Source: Laburnicola sp. R22_1 (lineage: Eukaryota > Ascomycota > Dothideomycetes > Pleosporales > Didymosphaeriaceae). Taken from it: a stretch of 64,000 bases of DNA. The position numbers and the translations under genes are program-made. Shown here piece after piece: positions 35,501 through 47,953 of this stretch. Every line of letters begins with the position of its first letter. Within the stretch, counting starts at the first letter, position 1. The notes under the pieces are model-generated. The model had not been told where the DNA came from and ran no database searches. It was given only the letters and a program-made list of their open reading frames with translations. The stretch covers positions 372,001-436,000 of the forward strand of contig JACONQ010000019.1 in assembly GCA_014281115.1 (NCBI GenBank), in the 5' to 3' direction.

Positions 35501-36820
35501 CAAAACGCGATATTTCCCGTAACCGTTTCATCGTAGCCTTGGTCTCGATCACTGTAGTGGTTATGCTGACAACAGAAATAATGAAAATGCACGCGGCATA
35601 GTAGTAATATTCATCCACAGACCACAAGAAAAGACTGGCGATTTGAAAGACGTAGAAAGGGTGGAAGGCTTCATCGACCAACAGTTGGCCAAGAGGCTTT
35701 TCAGCAAGATCAATGACGTTCTTCCCGAAGACGAGTTCGCGGTAGTCTCGTTCGTCGTTATCAAGCCCCTCGCGAAGGGCAGCGGCATTGGTCCACTGAG
35801 GGTCCTGCCAGGTATTCGCCAGCACGAATTTGTCCTTGAGCGGATGGTAGCAAAATCGGATGTAGCGATAGTCGAGGCTGCGTAGCTGCTGCATAACCGG
35901 GTCTGAGTCTTCATCGAAGTCCCTATGGCGATTTTTTTCTGGGTCGCCAAAGACCGTCGACAGCGAGCGGCCGTAGATCTGATCTTGGATGGGCTGGACC
36001 GCAAACTCACCCCATTGGTTTTCGATGACCACCCAGGTGCATTCCTTCAACGGGGCAGGTCGTCCCGTCAGCGCCACCCTCCATCGTGGGAGCCACCTGA
36101 AAATAAGCCATGCCAGCCCGACCGTGATGGTGCACAGAAGCACATAGATGCCAAAGCCGAAAGTTGATGTGTTGAAGCCAGCGACCACGATGGTGAGGTC
36201 TTCGGTCAGGATGTATATCTTCTGGCTGGTCCGGCGCCCTTTTGAGCCGGCGCCCGAACCAGCGCTGGACACGGAGGATCGTCTGTGCAACAAGGGCGCA
36301 TCGACCGAACTGCGACTGCGTGCAGAAAATGTCGACGACTTGCGCCGCGTCTGCGATGGCGCCGGCGACCCGCCGTTCTCGAGATCATCTAACTCTTCCA
36401 CGGTGTAGCCGTCGTACTCGATGTCGCCGTACTCTTCGGCAATGGCCTCTTCCTCGATGCCCTCGTCCGAGTCCCGGTCCTCGTCGTAGTAGGTGAAGCT
36501 CGTAGTGGAGTCGGCGCGCGCGCGGCGGTGGGCAAACGAGGAAATGCTCGTGGGGACGCTCTCCGACATGGGGCCCGCGAACATCTTGATAGGCGTCAGC
36601 TGCTGTCTCGATGTACGGGGGGCATTGACGGGGCGGAGCTCGAATACCTCGTCTTGGGCCATCTCCACGTCCGTCATGAAGCTCGCGCTGGCCCACGGTT
36701 AGCTTCCTGTTCACGCGACGTCTGCTCCGAATGAATGATGCATGCGTACTTGCTGAAGTTGGAGCTCTGCCGGTACAGCGACCTGCTACGCCGCCTCTCC
36801 GGGCTCCCGTTGGCTTCCAT
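32594..36820 (-). CDS. YPK9: P5B-type ATPase (ATP13A2/Ypk9)
   Basis: Three exons on the minus strand: 36820-36750, 36687-34826, 34704-32594 (introns 62 and 121 bp), 1347 aa. P5B ATPases sit in the vacuolar/lysosomal membrane; animal ATP13A2 exports polyamines and yeast Ypk9 protects against metals. Seen: an Arg/Ser-rich cytosolic N-terminus (MEANGSPERRRSRSLYRQSS), an acidic segment, the actuator motif MLTGESVPV, the P5B signature PPALPATLTIGT in helix 4, the phosphorylation site FDKTGTLT (completed by the second splice), the hinge GDGANDCGALKAADVGISL, and six C-terminal helices. The first exon was recovered from splice sites. Starting at 36677 would lose 27 residues that look conserved. The exact cation or polyamine cannot be read from the sequence. 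Confidence 0.95.
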
Positions 36821-38332
36821 GGTGTCGACGCTGGAAAATTTCGGAGTTTGTCAAGGCATCGCTGAGAGCCGTGGGAAGAAAACTACGAAGAAGGGCGGCC
36901 CAACTTCTGCGGCTCCACACTATGACGCTGCCTGCTTTCGCGTTTCTGCCCCGGCTCTGCTTCAAGCCCATCCGTAGTTGCGTGCGGCCGCTAGTCTCTT
37001 TCTGGGAAAGGGTACCGTCCCATCTCTTCAACTTGCGCCCAAACGACCCAGTCCTGAGTTTACAATATTTTTGCAGCCACTATACAGCGTTCCCTCATAG
37101 CGTTTTATTTTACACCAAAAACCACATTCAGTCTCAAGATCCCATATCTTTATCTGTTGCTTAGTTCTATAACCCATATACCATTTACAACATAGCAGAC
37201 ATCCCTGCTTTACCAAAGATCCCTAAAACTTGCAAGGTTATCTATATCCCCTCATGTCACCAAGCGTCCTACCACCGTATAATCTTGTGCAGATAGCAGA
37301 TAGCTAGCCAGGGTTTAAACAATCAGCAGTCCTTTCCATACAAAGGGCGTTTATTTATTAAAGTTCCCTACTCTAGAGCATCGTATTAGTGTTAACATCG
37401 CTGAAATTTTATATTTGGCTAGGAGAGCGACGCGGCTCTGGCAAGCTAGCTAGCTATTTGCTATTTGCACTAGATTATGCGGTACATCCGTTATTCTCCC
37501 AGCATATACCCTTTCTCTAATAACGTTGGGAACAGCATGGATACCAATAACCTGCCCAGCACAATGATATCTCTACCCAAACACTCAAAAAACCAGTAAC
37601 GCAACCCGTCCCAAAAACATTATAAACAATACTTTTTTAGCTCCACCACCTGGACACACCAGGATACCTAGCCTTCTGCACACCATCTCGACCTCGTCTT
37701 ACCAAACAAGGTGTCCTTGCAAGTCCATCTCTACCCAACCATTCCATATAACCTCGTCTACCCAGTAAGACTAAAGCCGTAGGAAGCTCCAGCCTAGCTC
37801 GAAAGCCCCAAATGAACAACACAAGCACCCACCATGCACCTTTCAGCCCCAACTACAGACAGCAACATCACACATTCCAGGCCAAAAAGAAAACCCAAAA
37901 TCTTCAGCAAAGCCATATATTACCATATCGAAAACCACAAACCACCATCCACCATCCATCTATGCAGTAGACCTAACCCACTTCGCAGCCATTTCGCACA
38001 TTCGGACCCTTTTCACAAGCCCATACGATAATGTATTTGTAAAACCCACCACCCGATCCATCCACATCCACAACCAAAACACAAAGGAGAAAAAAAAACC
38101 TATTATTACACTCGCACCCACCCGTTCCAATTGCCCACACCATAAAATAGACTGCAAAAGCATGGGCCATCTCTCGACAGCTATCGCACTAGGTCCAACA
38201 CGATCAAACTAGTAAACAGAGAAAAAACAACGGCCCAGGTCCTGGAATGCTACATGCATATAACGCCTTTGCGCAAACATGGTGGTAGAAATGGGAAATC
38301 GTAGTGGTACAAGGAAACGTGTCGGCGAGGTA
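36821..38332. other. Intergenic, INO80 3' end to YPK9 start
   Basis: About 1.5 kb with no supported gene. The first 200 bp are the YPK9 promoter side. The rest, to about 38300, is AT-rich with no family-like frame and no inverted repeats noticed. Confidence 0.5.
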
Positions 38333-41300
38333 CTAGACCTGGCCATCCGCAACGGCGAGCCGCTGCTTAGCCGTCTTCGCCTTCTTGGTCATGCCTTTTC
38401 GACGTTTGCCGCCTGGTGGAGCTTCCACGGCCGAGACTGGTGTTGCGGCACCGCTGGGCTTTTCGCTAGTATCAAAGTGTCCCTCGCCTATCATGGATTA
38501 GTCTGGGAATGCATGCGGTTTGGGTTCTGAAACTCACCTTCGTGATACATGTCGTCCAAGCTGGTTGCCTCGGCCCTCTTCCGCTTGCGTTTCTTGTTCG
38601 CTGGAGCGTTCTTCTCCGCTTCAGCGAGCTCAGCCTCCTTCTTCTCGATCTCAGCTGCTTGCTCGTCATCTGCGAGCCACATCGCGATATCCTTGGTGCG
38701 ATTCTCGCGCGAGCGAGTGTTGAAGTCGACTTGGGCACCGGCTCCTCCAGAGATAACGACACGCTGCACTTCTTCCTTCTGCAGGGCACGCTTCCGGATG
38801 CGTTCCTCGATTGTGCCTCGCGTGATCAGGCGATAGACAGTAACTTGCCTAGTCTGACCAAGACGATGCGCACGGTCCATGGCTTGCGAGTCGATTGTAG
38901 GGTTCCAATCCGAGTCGTAGAAGATGACGGTATCAGCGGCAGTCAAGTTGATACCTAATCCACCGGCGCGAGTCGACAGCAAGAAGATGAAGTACGAATC
39001 GTCGCTTTGGAAATGTGCGACTGTATCGCGACGATCTTCGAGCTTGGTAGAACCATCCAAACGGCAATACTTGTAGTTGCGGTAGGTTAGATATTCCTCC
39101 ACCAAGTCGATCATCTTCGTCATCTGGAAGTAAAGGAGGACGCGGTGTCCGTTCTGTTTCAAGTCTTTCAGCAAAGCATCGAGTTTTGCAAGCTTGCCGG
39201 AATCCGTAACGAAGCGCTGCATAGATGGCACGTCTATGTGCGTGTAACGCGCGCGAGTGTTTGTCGGCGACGGGAGCTTGCTGCCTAAGGAGACGGCAGT
39301 AGTATCGGCCTTTGTTTCTAGGAGCGTTTCCTCGGACTTGTGGGAGAGGCCATACAAAGCATTCCGCATAGGTATATTGAAGAATGTGCTCTGTTTTTCC
39401 GCTATGACGCCTTGGCTAGAGCAGTATAATTCGACAGGAGGTGCCGCAACGGCAGGCTTAGCGCATCGTTCAATGATGTTGAGCCCTGTCTCCTCGAATG
39501 CTGCTTGTGATACGTTTAGAAGGTTCTGCATGTAACCCTGGGTCATGATCTCAGCACGCGGAACCCGATCCTGACACGCGACAATGTTGAGCATCGAATG
39601 CTTAGGGACGTATGTGCCATCTTCCTCGTCATACATGATTGCGAACCGAGATAGACGCTCGGGCCGATCGCTCAAAGCGACTGCGCGCTGGAAAACATCC
39701 ATCTTTGCGATCTTTGAGGCCTCGTTAGCTGAGACGTCAGCCAGTCGAAGCCATGCGAAGGCGCCGTCCTCCTTGGAAGACTGGTGTATATGATGCGGGT
39801 TCCAGATATTCAACAGATTATGGAGATAGTGTCCGTCGAAGCCAGCCTTGGGATTCTCTGCGCCGGGAATATCGAGTCGACCGCCATTTCGGCCGATCAA
39901 ACGTGGTAAGCGATACTCGATCAGATTGCGTGTGGAGTATCCTACATTGAGATTCTGACCTTCGCGCATGAAAGAAGCGGTCTCGGCGTAATGAGCGAAT
40001 GCGAAGGGCGACCAGGTATCCGCTCGTTCGAAAAGGTCCGGATGGTTGCAAACTTTACGGAACTGCATGACGAGGTTCATGAGTGTAGCACTATCCTGTT
40101 CATCTCCGACCGCTTTCTCAATTAGATCCATGAGGCTGATCTTGTTTCGAAGGTTGGTATAGTACGCCCGCTGTCTATAGGTCAGGTCGCAGAAGACATC
40201 CAACTCAATCTTATCACCAAGCTCTTTCTGGACATGCTTCTTGACACGTCGCAGCATGAACGGCTTCAGGATCATGTGCAATCGCTTCAGTTGGTCTTCA
40301 TTGAGCTTGGTGTTGCTCTGAGCGTGGCTTTCGATATCCTTGGAGAACCAGTCACTGAACTCGTCGTGAGAGTCGAATAAGCTCGGCATGATGAAATGCA
40401 GAAGGGCCCAGAGTTCTTGCATGTTATTCTGAATAGGTGTACCTGTGAGCAGCAGGCGATTGCGGGTATGAAAACCCAGCAAGCTCTTCCACCGGGAACT
40501 CTGGGATGACTTGATGGCCTGAGCCTCATCGAGGATCATGTACTGCCAATGCATCTTCTGGAAATACTGTGCATCTTGTACAACGAGCTGGTACGATGTA
40601 ACGAGCACGTGCATAGGCGACTCTCGGTTGTATACAAGATGCTTCCGGTCCCAGTACTTTCGCAAGATCTTTCGATCCCTAGCAGTTCCCCAATAAGGGA
40701 TAACGTTAAAGGACGGTACAAACCTGGCAATTTCCTGTTGCCAGTTGTGCAACGTGGAAGCTGGCGCGATAACTAAGAAAGGACCCCAGTAATTATGCTT
40801 CTCTGCGAGATACGCCATGACAGAGATCGATTGGACGGTTTTTCCCAGGCCCATCTCGTCGGCCAGAATACCGTTGATACCCTGCTCGTAGAGGTTGACA
40901 AGCCAGTTGAGGCCCTTGAGCTGGTACTCCTTCAGAGTACAATTCAGCAATTTCGGCTGAGGGATAAAGTCCTTGGCATCTTGAAGACCCGATGGATTTT
41001 GGAAGTTGAGTTCGCCTTCGTCCATATTCTCATCTCCGTCCTGGTTGTTGAAGGCGCGTGCTCGGTCTTGGGCCTCCTTGACGGCGTGTTGAGCATTGGC
41101 GATCGCTGCCGATCTAAGCACAGTCTCATCTTCGTTGTCAAAATCGAGGTCTTTGAAGTTGGTGACCTTGGCTCCAGGCGCGGAGTCCGGTACATCGAGC
41201 GAAGGTCGAGAGGTAGGAGCGGTGCTATCGGCAGCGGCATCAGCATCATCGGTCGACCTCTCAATCTCTTCTGTCTTGGCCTTCTTGCCGATGAAATGTG

Positions 41301-43541
41301 AGTAGAGCTCTGTTTGCTCGATGAGAAAGTTGAGTTTTCTCTTCTGCCGATTGGATTCTTTCTCAGCTTCGGCCCTCTTCGCATTTTCCAACTCTGCTCG
41401 CTCGGCCATTTTGCGCTGATCACGCTCGTCACGCTCATTCCTCTTCCAGAATCCAAGCATCTCTCGCATGCTTCGCTTGGCCCTTGCCTGCACATCTTTC
41501 ATGCTCTTGTTGGTGCGCATCTGCCATCTCCGAGCTTCTTTAGACGCTAGTTGCGCGGTCTTGCGAAGATTCGACTGTTTGGTGGCCAGCGAGTTATCCT
41601 TGATGCGGTAGACCTTGGGAACATCCTTCTTCGCGATGTCCTTCCAAATCTGGTTGTAGAGGTTCTGGTAGGCCTGCGAATTGTAAGACGTTAGGGTGAC
41701 GGGGCCTAGGTCTTCCGTCACACTTCGACTCTTCAAGGCTTCAAGGCGCGCCTCTTCGCGAGGGGCGATGGGGGGAAGGTCGTCTCCACGGTCAAGGGCA
41801 GCCTGGCCAGCAGCAGCAGCATCCTTCTCTGCCTGCTTCTGCTCCTTGCTCTTCTTAAGACGGCCGCCAGATCGCCCACCCTTTCGCTTGCTAGCTACCA
41901 TTTCGTCGGTCGCTTGGAAAGAGCTCATGGTGCCGCCCTCGAAGTTGGGGGCAGGAGAAGTCACCTCTCGGAAGTCTTTGCTGGGCGCGTTGCCTTGGAG
42001 TAGCTGGCTGGTAGACTTTGCTTTCTTCTCTGCCTTTAGAGCCTCGCGCAGGTGCTTCTCTTTCTCTTCTTCGTTCTCCGCTTCGCCCGCCCGAGCTAAG
42101 GCTTCGGCACGTTTGGCCTCCTCGTTCTGGATAGTCTTCTCTCGCCGTCGCTTGCGCTGCATGTCTTTCTTGCGCTCCTTTTCTTCGGCAATCTCCTGGT
42201 TCTGGACTTGTTGCCATGCCTCCGCTTCATGCTCCATATTGTAGGCCTGTTTGGCGGTATCCCGGTGGGCACCGATTACATCGGAGAAGCGTGTCAAGGT
42301 AGCAGTGCGTCGCCGCTGCAAAAGTTAGCCGAACAGTAGCGACGCAAACGATTTTGTGCACATACCTTGCGTTTGCTCGCCTCGGCGGTTTCTACGTTCA
42401 AGGCCCGCTTGAGAATCTGCATGTCATATTCCTCCCGTTCACGATCAAAACCAGGCCCGTCAACATCCTTCATCTCGTTTGTCTCGATACGAGCCAGTTC
42501 AGCCTCGACGTCGGCTTCATCAGGAACAGGTAGTTCGCGGGGTACCGGCCGCGATGGCGGAAGCGCGGTGCCAACGGGCGGCATACTCTCGTAGCCTACC
42601 CCTCGGTGCACGCGTGTATCCTCTGGGAGCGGGAGATCGGCGGGAGCAGGCGAAGGCAATGCCTCTTGCTTGACGAAGTGCGGGTTGGGCGAGGGTTTTG
42701 GATACGCACGAGCGTCGGTGAATGGGGGCAGCGGTTGGGGTTTTGAGGGTGGGTCCGGGTCGGCGCCGGAGGACATGATGCTGGATAGAGACATTGGGTC
42801 TCGCTTCGGGGCGGGCGGGGGTACCTGATTGTATTGTTGTCAGCGATTGCGTCAAGGCCAAGAGTGCGCTTTCACTGACCTCCTCCTTCACCGATGGCCT
42901 GCGCTCATAGTGTGGTGGCGGGGGCTGCACGGCACCCCGATTCATCGACTGATACACGCTCGGAGACACGGGCGAGTGCGACATGGCCTCCATGTTGGCC
43001 GTGGAATGGCCGTGAGAGGGTGGGCGCTGCGCGAAGGAGCTGGCAACGGGCGACCGATACGGGTTGTGGTACGGGCTCCCTGACGGCGGGCGTGCGTCCT
43101 GGTATGGGTGCGGATCTCGAGTCTGCTGGGGAGGTGGTTAGCCGCGTCGCTGCATTCTAGACGGCGATTTCGAAGATATGGAGGTGTGCGTACCTGATGC
43201 ACCTGTGACGGAAAATGGCCCTCGTAGCGCGGCGCCGGGTGGCCTAGGCCATGGTCTGAGGTGGGATCGTAGTATTGGGGTTTGGAAGCTGTGATGGCGC
43301 TGAGCGGAGGGAGCTCGGTGACGGGCGACGAGGGCGCGCGATGGTGTTGATGCGGGGAGAAGCTGGCGTGATGGAGCGGCGGCGGCAGCGGCGCAGGCGT
43401 GGTGGGCGAGTTGAGGGATCGCCCGGTGCTAAAGGGCGTTTGCGTTGGTGGTGAATGCGGCCTGTAAGCTGGCGCGAGTTCCCCTGGCTTCCTGTCACGC
43501 TCCTCCTCCCCGAGTGGCCTTCGCGACGAATCGCGAAACAT
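38333..43541 (-). CDS. INO80: INO80 chromatin-remodelling ATPase
   Basis: Five exons on the minus strand: 43541-43194, 43122-42880, 42824-42366, 42315-38538, 38487-38333 (introns 71, 55, 50 and 50 bp), 1660 aa. INO80 slides nucleosomes and acts on H2A.Z nucleosomes in transcription, replication and repair. Order: a Pro-rich disordered N-terminus; charged coiled coil; DBINO domain about residues 575-690 ([11 protein letters not shown] to EQTELYSHF); SNF2 ATPase with [11 protein letters not shown] near residue 840 and the box LDEAQAIKS near 945; the long INO80-type insertion; the helicase C domain with [19 protein letters not shown] and [15 protein letters not shown] near 1480; and a Lys-rich tail. 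The last intron restores [16 protein letters not shown]. The first exon is the least certain, because the frame stays open upstream of 43541. Diverges from BRX1. Confidence 0.95.
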
Positions 43542-44387
43542 CAGATGCACAGCAGCGTGCTGGCCATGGGCAGGGGCAGGCCGAGTACAGCTTCTGAGCG
43601 CGCGCGCAGCAACGGCGGCGACGACCTGGGGATGCGGTGACGGTCGCTGCGCCGGTGGTCTAGTCACGAATGCGACGGCCGAAGACGGGAGGGCGATGCA
43701 GGGTTGCCCGCTGGATGATGGGATGGCGGGAGGGCCGGTTGGGGATGAAGGCGAGCGGGTGCAGATGCCAAAGTGGGGAGTTTGCCAGCGCTTCTGGTGC
43801 TCGTTCTTCGGTCGGCGCTGTGTTAGAACCCGATCTGGCTGCTCTCGCGCTCTTCGACACGGCAGACGGCCAACACGCAGTGGTGTGGACTGGATTATAG
43901 TGCCCTCGTGTGCCCTAGCGGAGCTGAAGCGCGCGCCGCGTCGTGATCTATCTGTGCTGTGCCCTCTGTGCTGCTGGCCATGCTCCAGGGCGGGCGCGCA
44001 CTGCCATGGCTGCCGCGTTGCTTTCAACGTTGCTGAAAGCCGGGCGTCGCTCTTCCCACTTCTCGCTTGATTGGTGCATGCATCTGAGTCCCTCTGTGCA
44101 AGCGAACTTCGCTGAACCCCAGGTATTGTTTCATGCATAGCTCGCAATTGCTAGCTACACCATAGGCTGAACCACTCTATGAGCATGTAGAATATCGAAC
44201 TGACTCCATCACCCTGCAGCGTGCTCAACTGGCCGCTATGCAGGTAGAAAGCGATCGTGAATTGTTGCAAGGGCCCGTCCCGCTAGCTGCTTTAGCGCCT
44301 TGGCACATATCAGATTCTCCAAGGTCCCTACAAAAGTTTCGGAGCCGCAGCTAATTCGCGCCACGACCACAGCGGACGACACTCACA
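43542..44387. promoter_or_regulatory. Divergent promoter, INO80 / BRX1
   Basis: 846 bp between divergent starts. An open frame continues upstream of the INO80 ATG on the minus strand, so part may be extra INO80 N-terminal coding or leader. No independent gene is supported. Confidence 0.5.
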
Positions 44388-45409
44388 ATGGCCGCGGTAT
44401 ACAAGACTCTTTCCGCCACGAGCGGCAATGAGAAGGAACCTGTGGAGCGGAAAAACCGTCAGCGTGTGCTCATTCTGGTATGCCACTGCTCCACACAAAT
44501 GCCCACGTGCTAACGCGCTACAGAGTTCACGGGGAGTGACATACAGACACCGTCACTTGCTGCAAGATCTGTATTCATTGATGTAGGTTGTGGAGTGTCT
44601 GCGTGAGCTTCTTGCTAAGCTATTGCAGGCCCCACAGCAGGAAGGAGGCGAAACTGGACACCAAGACCAAGCTATATCAACTTAACGAGCTCGCGGAACT
44701 GTACAACTGCAACAATGTCCTCTTCTTCGAAGCCCGAAAGGGGCAGGACCTCTATGCCTGGATGAGCAAAGCACCAAACGGTCCCACGGTCAAGATGCAT
44801 CTGCAAAACCTGCATACCATGGAGGAGCTCAACTTCATCGGTAACTGCTTAAAAGGATCGCGCCCTGTACTCTCTTTCGACGCCGCTTTCGAGAAGCAAG
44901 CGCACACACGGCTCATCAAAGAGCTGCTCACCCAGATCTTTGGCGTACCCAAGACGTCGCGCAAAGTCAAGCCGTTCGTCGACCACGTGATGGGCTTTAC
45001 CCTGGCCGATGGCAAGATCTGGATACGCGTGTATCAGATCAACGAATCCGAACCTGGGAAGAAGAAATCTGCCATTGATGGAGAAGAAATGGATGTGGAT
45101 CCCACGCCCAAGAAGAAGGGCAAGTCGGAGTTCGACGTTCAGCTGGTCGAAATCGGTCCTCGATTCGTTCTTACCCCGATCGTTATCCAAGAGTCCAGCT
45201 TTGGCGGACCTATCATATACGAGAACAAGGAATTTGTCTCGCCAAACCAGATCAGATCCGACTTGAGAAGAGCTAAATCTGGCAAGTACAACAGGCGGTC
45301 CGAAGCCGTCAAGGACAGCAAGATCAGGCGTGCAGACCTTGGTCTTACGAGTCATGGCGGGCGAAAGAAGGAGAAGGACCCTTTGAGCAACTCGGTACTC
45401 TTTGCTTAG
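44388..45409 (+). CDS. BRX1: 60S ribosome biogenesis protein Brx1
   Basis: Three exons: 44388-44477, 44524-44582, 44629-45409 (introns 46 and 46 bp), 309 aa. Brx1 is a Brix-domain nucleolar factor needed for early 60S subunit assembly and 27S pre-rRNA processing. Seen: RQRVLIL joined to SSRGVTYRHRHLLQDL, which is the start of the Brix domain; LMPHSRKEAKLDTK, whose methionine codon is split across intron 2; CNNVLFFEARKGQDLYAWMS; GPTVKMHLQNLHTMEEL; GSRPVLSFD; and near the C-terminus GPRFVLTPIVIQESSFGGP. Length is typical (about 290-310). The start lies 846 bp from the divergent INO80 start. Confidence 0.96.
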
Positions 45410-45554
45410 GGTTTATTAGCACCGAAAGACGGTCATAGGCGTTTCTGGGGTACAAAGACAGGACACAGCGATTTTATGCCAACGTATGAACGCATCAGGG
45501 CGAAGAAAAGTAGCTAAACATTTGTTCACTGTGGTGGATCTATCATAATACCCA

Positions 45555-46472
45555 TCAACTCTGAGTCTCGCCTCTTGTCTCGGTCATCTCTGCTTCCAGA
45601 CTCGCTGCGTACGCCGCACTCACGCCTGACACTTTTGCCTTCCGGACCCCACGAAGACCCTTGAACGGGTCAAGGACGGTCTGCGATATGGAATAATTTT
45701 GCACATCCTGGACACGACGCACCCGACCACTAGGAAAACGAATGCGACTGATTGCTCCATCGATCAGGTGGATGTGCAGTTGGTGCAAGCTAGGAGCAGT
45801 ACTGATTTGGTCCACCAGCTCTTGCACTTTACTACGGATACCGGCCGTCAGGCCTCGTCCACCGCAGTTGTATTTAATCATCCCTGTATAGTCATCCACG
45901 TGCTCTATATTAACCACATAATGTTTGATTCTCATCAGGTTTCTTTGAGAGAAGTGGTGGAGGAAGGCGTAGGATCTGCCTGGCGTGAGGTTGTTTGCCG
46001 TGCGCCAGCGCTGGCGGAATTTGATGGCGTCGAACGCAACATCTAATACAAAGATGTTGTCGCCGTAGATCATGTCGACGCACTCGTCGTGAACCTGAAG
46101 GCAGGTTTGTAGGAGAGATGTGCACCCCAGTCGCCACACTATCTCGTTGCCGACCTCGCGATCAAATCTTGGTACGGTCTTCTGTATCTTCCACGCTCCA
46201 TCATTTTCAGATGTCTCGCGCACCAAAGTCAAATTAAATTCGACCCGTTCAGTCTCGCGGTCGCCCAGTTGACGCTGAAAGCGTACATCGAAAGATTCGG
46301 TGTGGGGTAAAAGGTGGTCATATATTAGCCGTCTGATCTCCAACGGAAGTAGTAAAAATGGCGTGCTATCAGAGGATAATAGAGGACTGAAAGACGGCAT
46401 CGCATCCGCAGTGGGTTCGAAATGTTGGGGCCGAATGTATTCAATGCCACTTCCGGAGCGTAAGCTCGTCAT
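45555..46472 (-). CDS. F-box-like fungal hypothetical protein
   Basis: Single exon on the minus strand, 305 aa. Near residue 40 it carries FLLLPLEIRRLIYDHLLP, the LPxEIRxxIY motif that opens a very large group of Pezizomycotina F-box-like/2EXR proteins. A later segment, TSLLQTCLQVHDECVDMIYG, matches the usual second conserved block (a Leu/Cys-rich helix, then the IYGxNxF-type turn, here IYGDNIFVLDV). The rest is unassigned. No transmembrane segment or signal peptide. Role unknown; an adaptor function is only a guess from the motif. Convergent with BRX1 (145 bp apart) and divergent from the next F-box gene. Confidence 0.8.
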   Translation of the reverse strand: MTSLRSGSGIEYIRPQHFEPTADAMPSFSPLLSSDSTPFLLLPLEIRRLIYDHLLPHTESFDVRFQRQLGDRETERVEFNLTLVRETSENDGAWKIQKTVPRFDREVGNEIVWRLGCTSLLQTCLQVHDECVDMIYGDNIFVLDVAFDAIKFRQRWRTANNLTPGRSYAFLHHFSQRNLMRIKHYVVNIEHVDDYTGMIKYNCGGRGLTAGIRSKVQELVDQISTAPSLHQLHIHLIDGAISRIRFPSGRVRRVQDVQNYSISQTVLDPFKGLRGVRKAKVSGVSAAYAASLEAEMTETRGETQS

Positions 46473-46876
46473 CGCACAACGTCGGAGAGGAAGGGACCGA
46501 GCGCGATCTGGCCTGGGCGCGTTCCTTGGCGCGTTTACCTCAAAAATGCGCAGGCGCCATCATCACTCCTTTCCTCACCCGCACCCACCATGATAGTCAA
46601 CACTACATCCAGCCCTTGTGGGCTGGCATCCAATCCCAGCGATTTCCTCGAGCATGCCTCAGCTCTTTTTTATAGCCCCAACGGAGGGGTCCGTATCATC
46701 TGAACCCTCTCCTCCCCGTCGACACGAAGCCACAACCCGTCACTCGAGACGTTGCTTCGCGCCGAACACTACGATCAATATCATCCGATCTGATACCGAA
46801 AAAAAAGAGTCGAAGGAGTAAAGAAGAGGACCATATAATTTCCTTATAAATTCCAGTTTCCAATTTCACCGTCAAC
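46473..46876. promoter_or_regulatory. Divergent promoter of two F-box-like genes
   Basis: 404 bp between the divergent starts at 46472 (-) and 46877 (+). No gene fits. Near 46795-46860 the sequence becomes A-rich, like a fungal leader. Confidence 0.55.
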
Positions 46877-47953
46877 ATGCTGTTCGAGTACCTCGCAACC
46901 GAACTCGTCTCCCAAATTTACCTGTCCTGCACCTCCGTAACCGACATCCTCGCGCTCTCGTCTACCTGCCGCCGCTTTCGCAACATCTACGCCTCCTCTC
47001 AGAAACTATACATCCTCGAATCCGCCGCAGAGGCTCAATTTGGCCCTTTGGAGGATCTAACTCAATTGTTGACGCATAACGCCAGTCAGCCAGCCCATAT
47101 CCTCCGCTCGGTACCGTTTTCAGATGCGCTGCTCAAGCAAATCGTACATACCGGTCGCGTTGCCGAGAAGTGGTGCGACATATACCCGTTCAAGAAGTGG
47201 AAATACAACTACGAGGTTCGACGACTTCTGACAAGTGAGGAGCGCTATCGATTGCGCCGAGCGATCTATCGCCTGTGGTTGTACTCACGCGCATTTCACA
47301 ATCACCAACACCCACGTGAGCTTCGCGCAACCAAGCTCGTCATTCAGAAGCGTGCCGGACTTCTACATAACTGGAGCACACTTGAGTTAGCTGAGATTGC
47401 AGACGTACACAACGTGGTCCGCGAAGTGGTACACAGCAACATTTGCCCGTCGAACGGTGCCATTGCTCGCAAGTTCAAGAAGCGCTATCCCGGCAGCGAG
47501 CATTCTCTGCTCTTCAATGTCCACCTGAACTATCCACCACCGTCCCCGGCCCCGCCAGCTCACAATCCTTTCGTTGCTCCTAGTAACCTCACGACTGGCT
47601 CGCTCTCGTCCCACTTCAACAGCAGCCAAACGTACAGCTCGCGCCATGGCGCATCTAAATTCAGCCTCCATCCTCAACACGAGGTTGGCGCCGAGGGCTG
47701 GGGTGACGACATCCCGCACTATTATGTGGTGGAGGACATGTTGAAGTTGGACCCGGAGCAAATCATGTGGCTAAAAGAGAACGCGCCGCTGAAAGGCATG
47801 GTGGAGGGTTATGTTCGAATCTTGGGTGACTGGTTTGAGAATAACGGAGAGACATGGGTGCAAACGTTGGAGTGGGTGTTGGAGGAGCGCTGTGAGGATG
47901 TGAACGAGTTTATGATGGCGGTTGCGGACGGTGAGGTTGGTGTCGCAGTCTAA
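46877..47953 (+). CDS. F-box domain protein
   Basis: Single exon, 358 aa. The N-terminus (residues 1-38) reads as an F-box: LATELVSQIYLSCTSVTDIL followed by ALSSTCRRFRNIY. F-box proteins recruit substrates to SCF ubiquitin ligases through Skp1. Downstream is a conserved-looking Tyr/Trp-rich helical region (EKWCDIYPFKKWKYNYEVRR, then LRRAIYRLWLYSRAFH), a Ser/Pro/Asn-rich linker around residues 215-260, and an acidic C-terminus. The substrate is unknown. The initiating ATG gives an F-box at the extreme N-terminus, as in related fungal proteins. Codon composition drifts from C-rich to G-rich along the gene. Confidence 0.82.
   Translation: MLFEYLATELVSQIYLSCTSVTDILALSSTCRRFRNIYASSQKLYILESAAEAQFGPLEDLTQLLTHNASQPAHILRSVPFSDALLKQIVHTGRVAEKWCDIYPFKKWKYNYEVRRLLTSEERYRLRRAIYRLWLYSRAFHNHQHPRELRATKLVIQKRAGLLHNWSTLELAEIADVHNVVREVVHSNICPSNGAIARKFKKRYPGSEHSLLFNVHLNYPPPSPAPPAHNPFVAPSNLTTGSLSSHFNSSQTYSSRHGASKFSLHPQHEVGAEGWGDDIPHYYVVEDMLKLDPEQIMWLKENAPLKGMVEGYVRILGDWFENNGETWVQTLEWVLEERCEDVNEFMMAVADGEVGVAV

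Noticed and set aside
36385..36677. Start of the P5B ATPase at 36677
   Set aside because: An in-phase upstream exon with good splice sites gives a more complete N-terminus beginning at 36820.
42942..44147. A separate 401-codon minus-strand gene upstream of INO80
   Set aside because: Its middle part is INO80 exon 1 in the same frame, and its end reads through INO80 intron 1 into the wrong frame. Only an N-terminal extension of INO80 remains possible.
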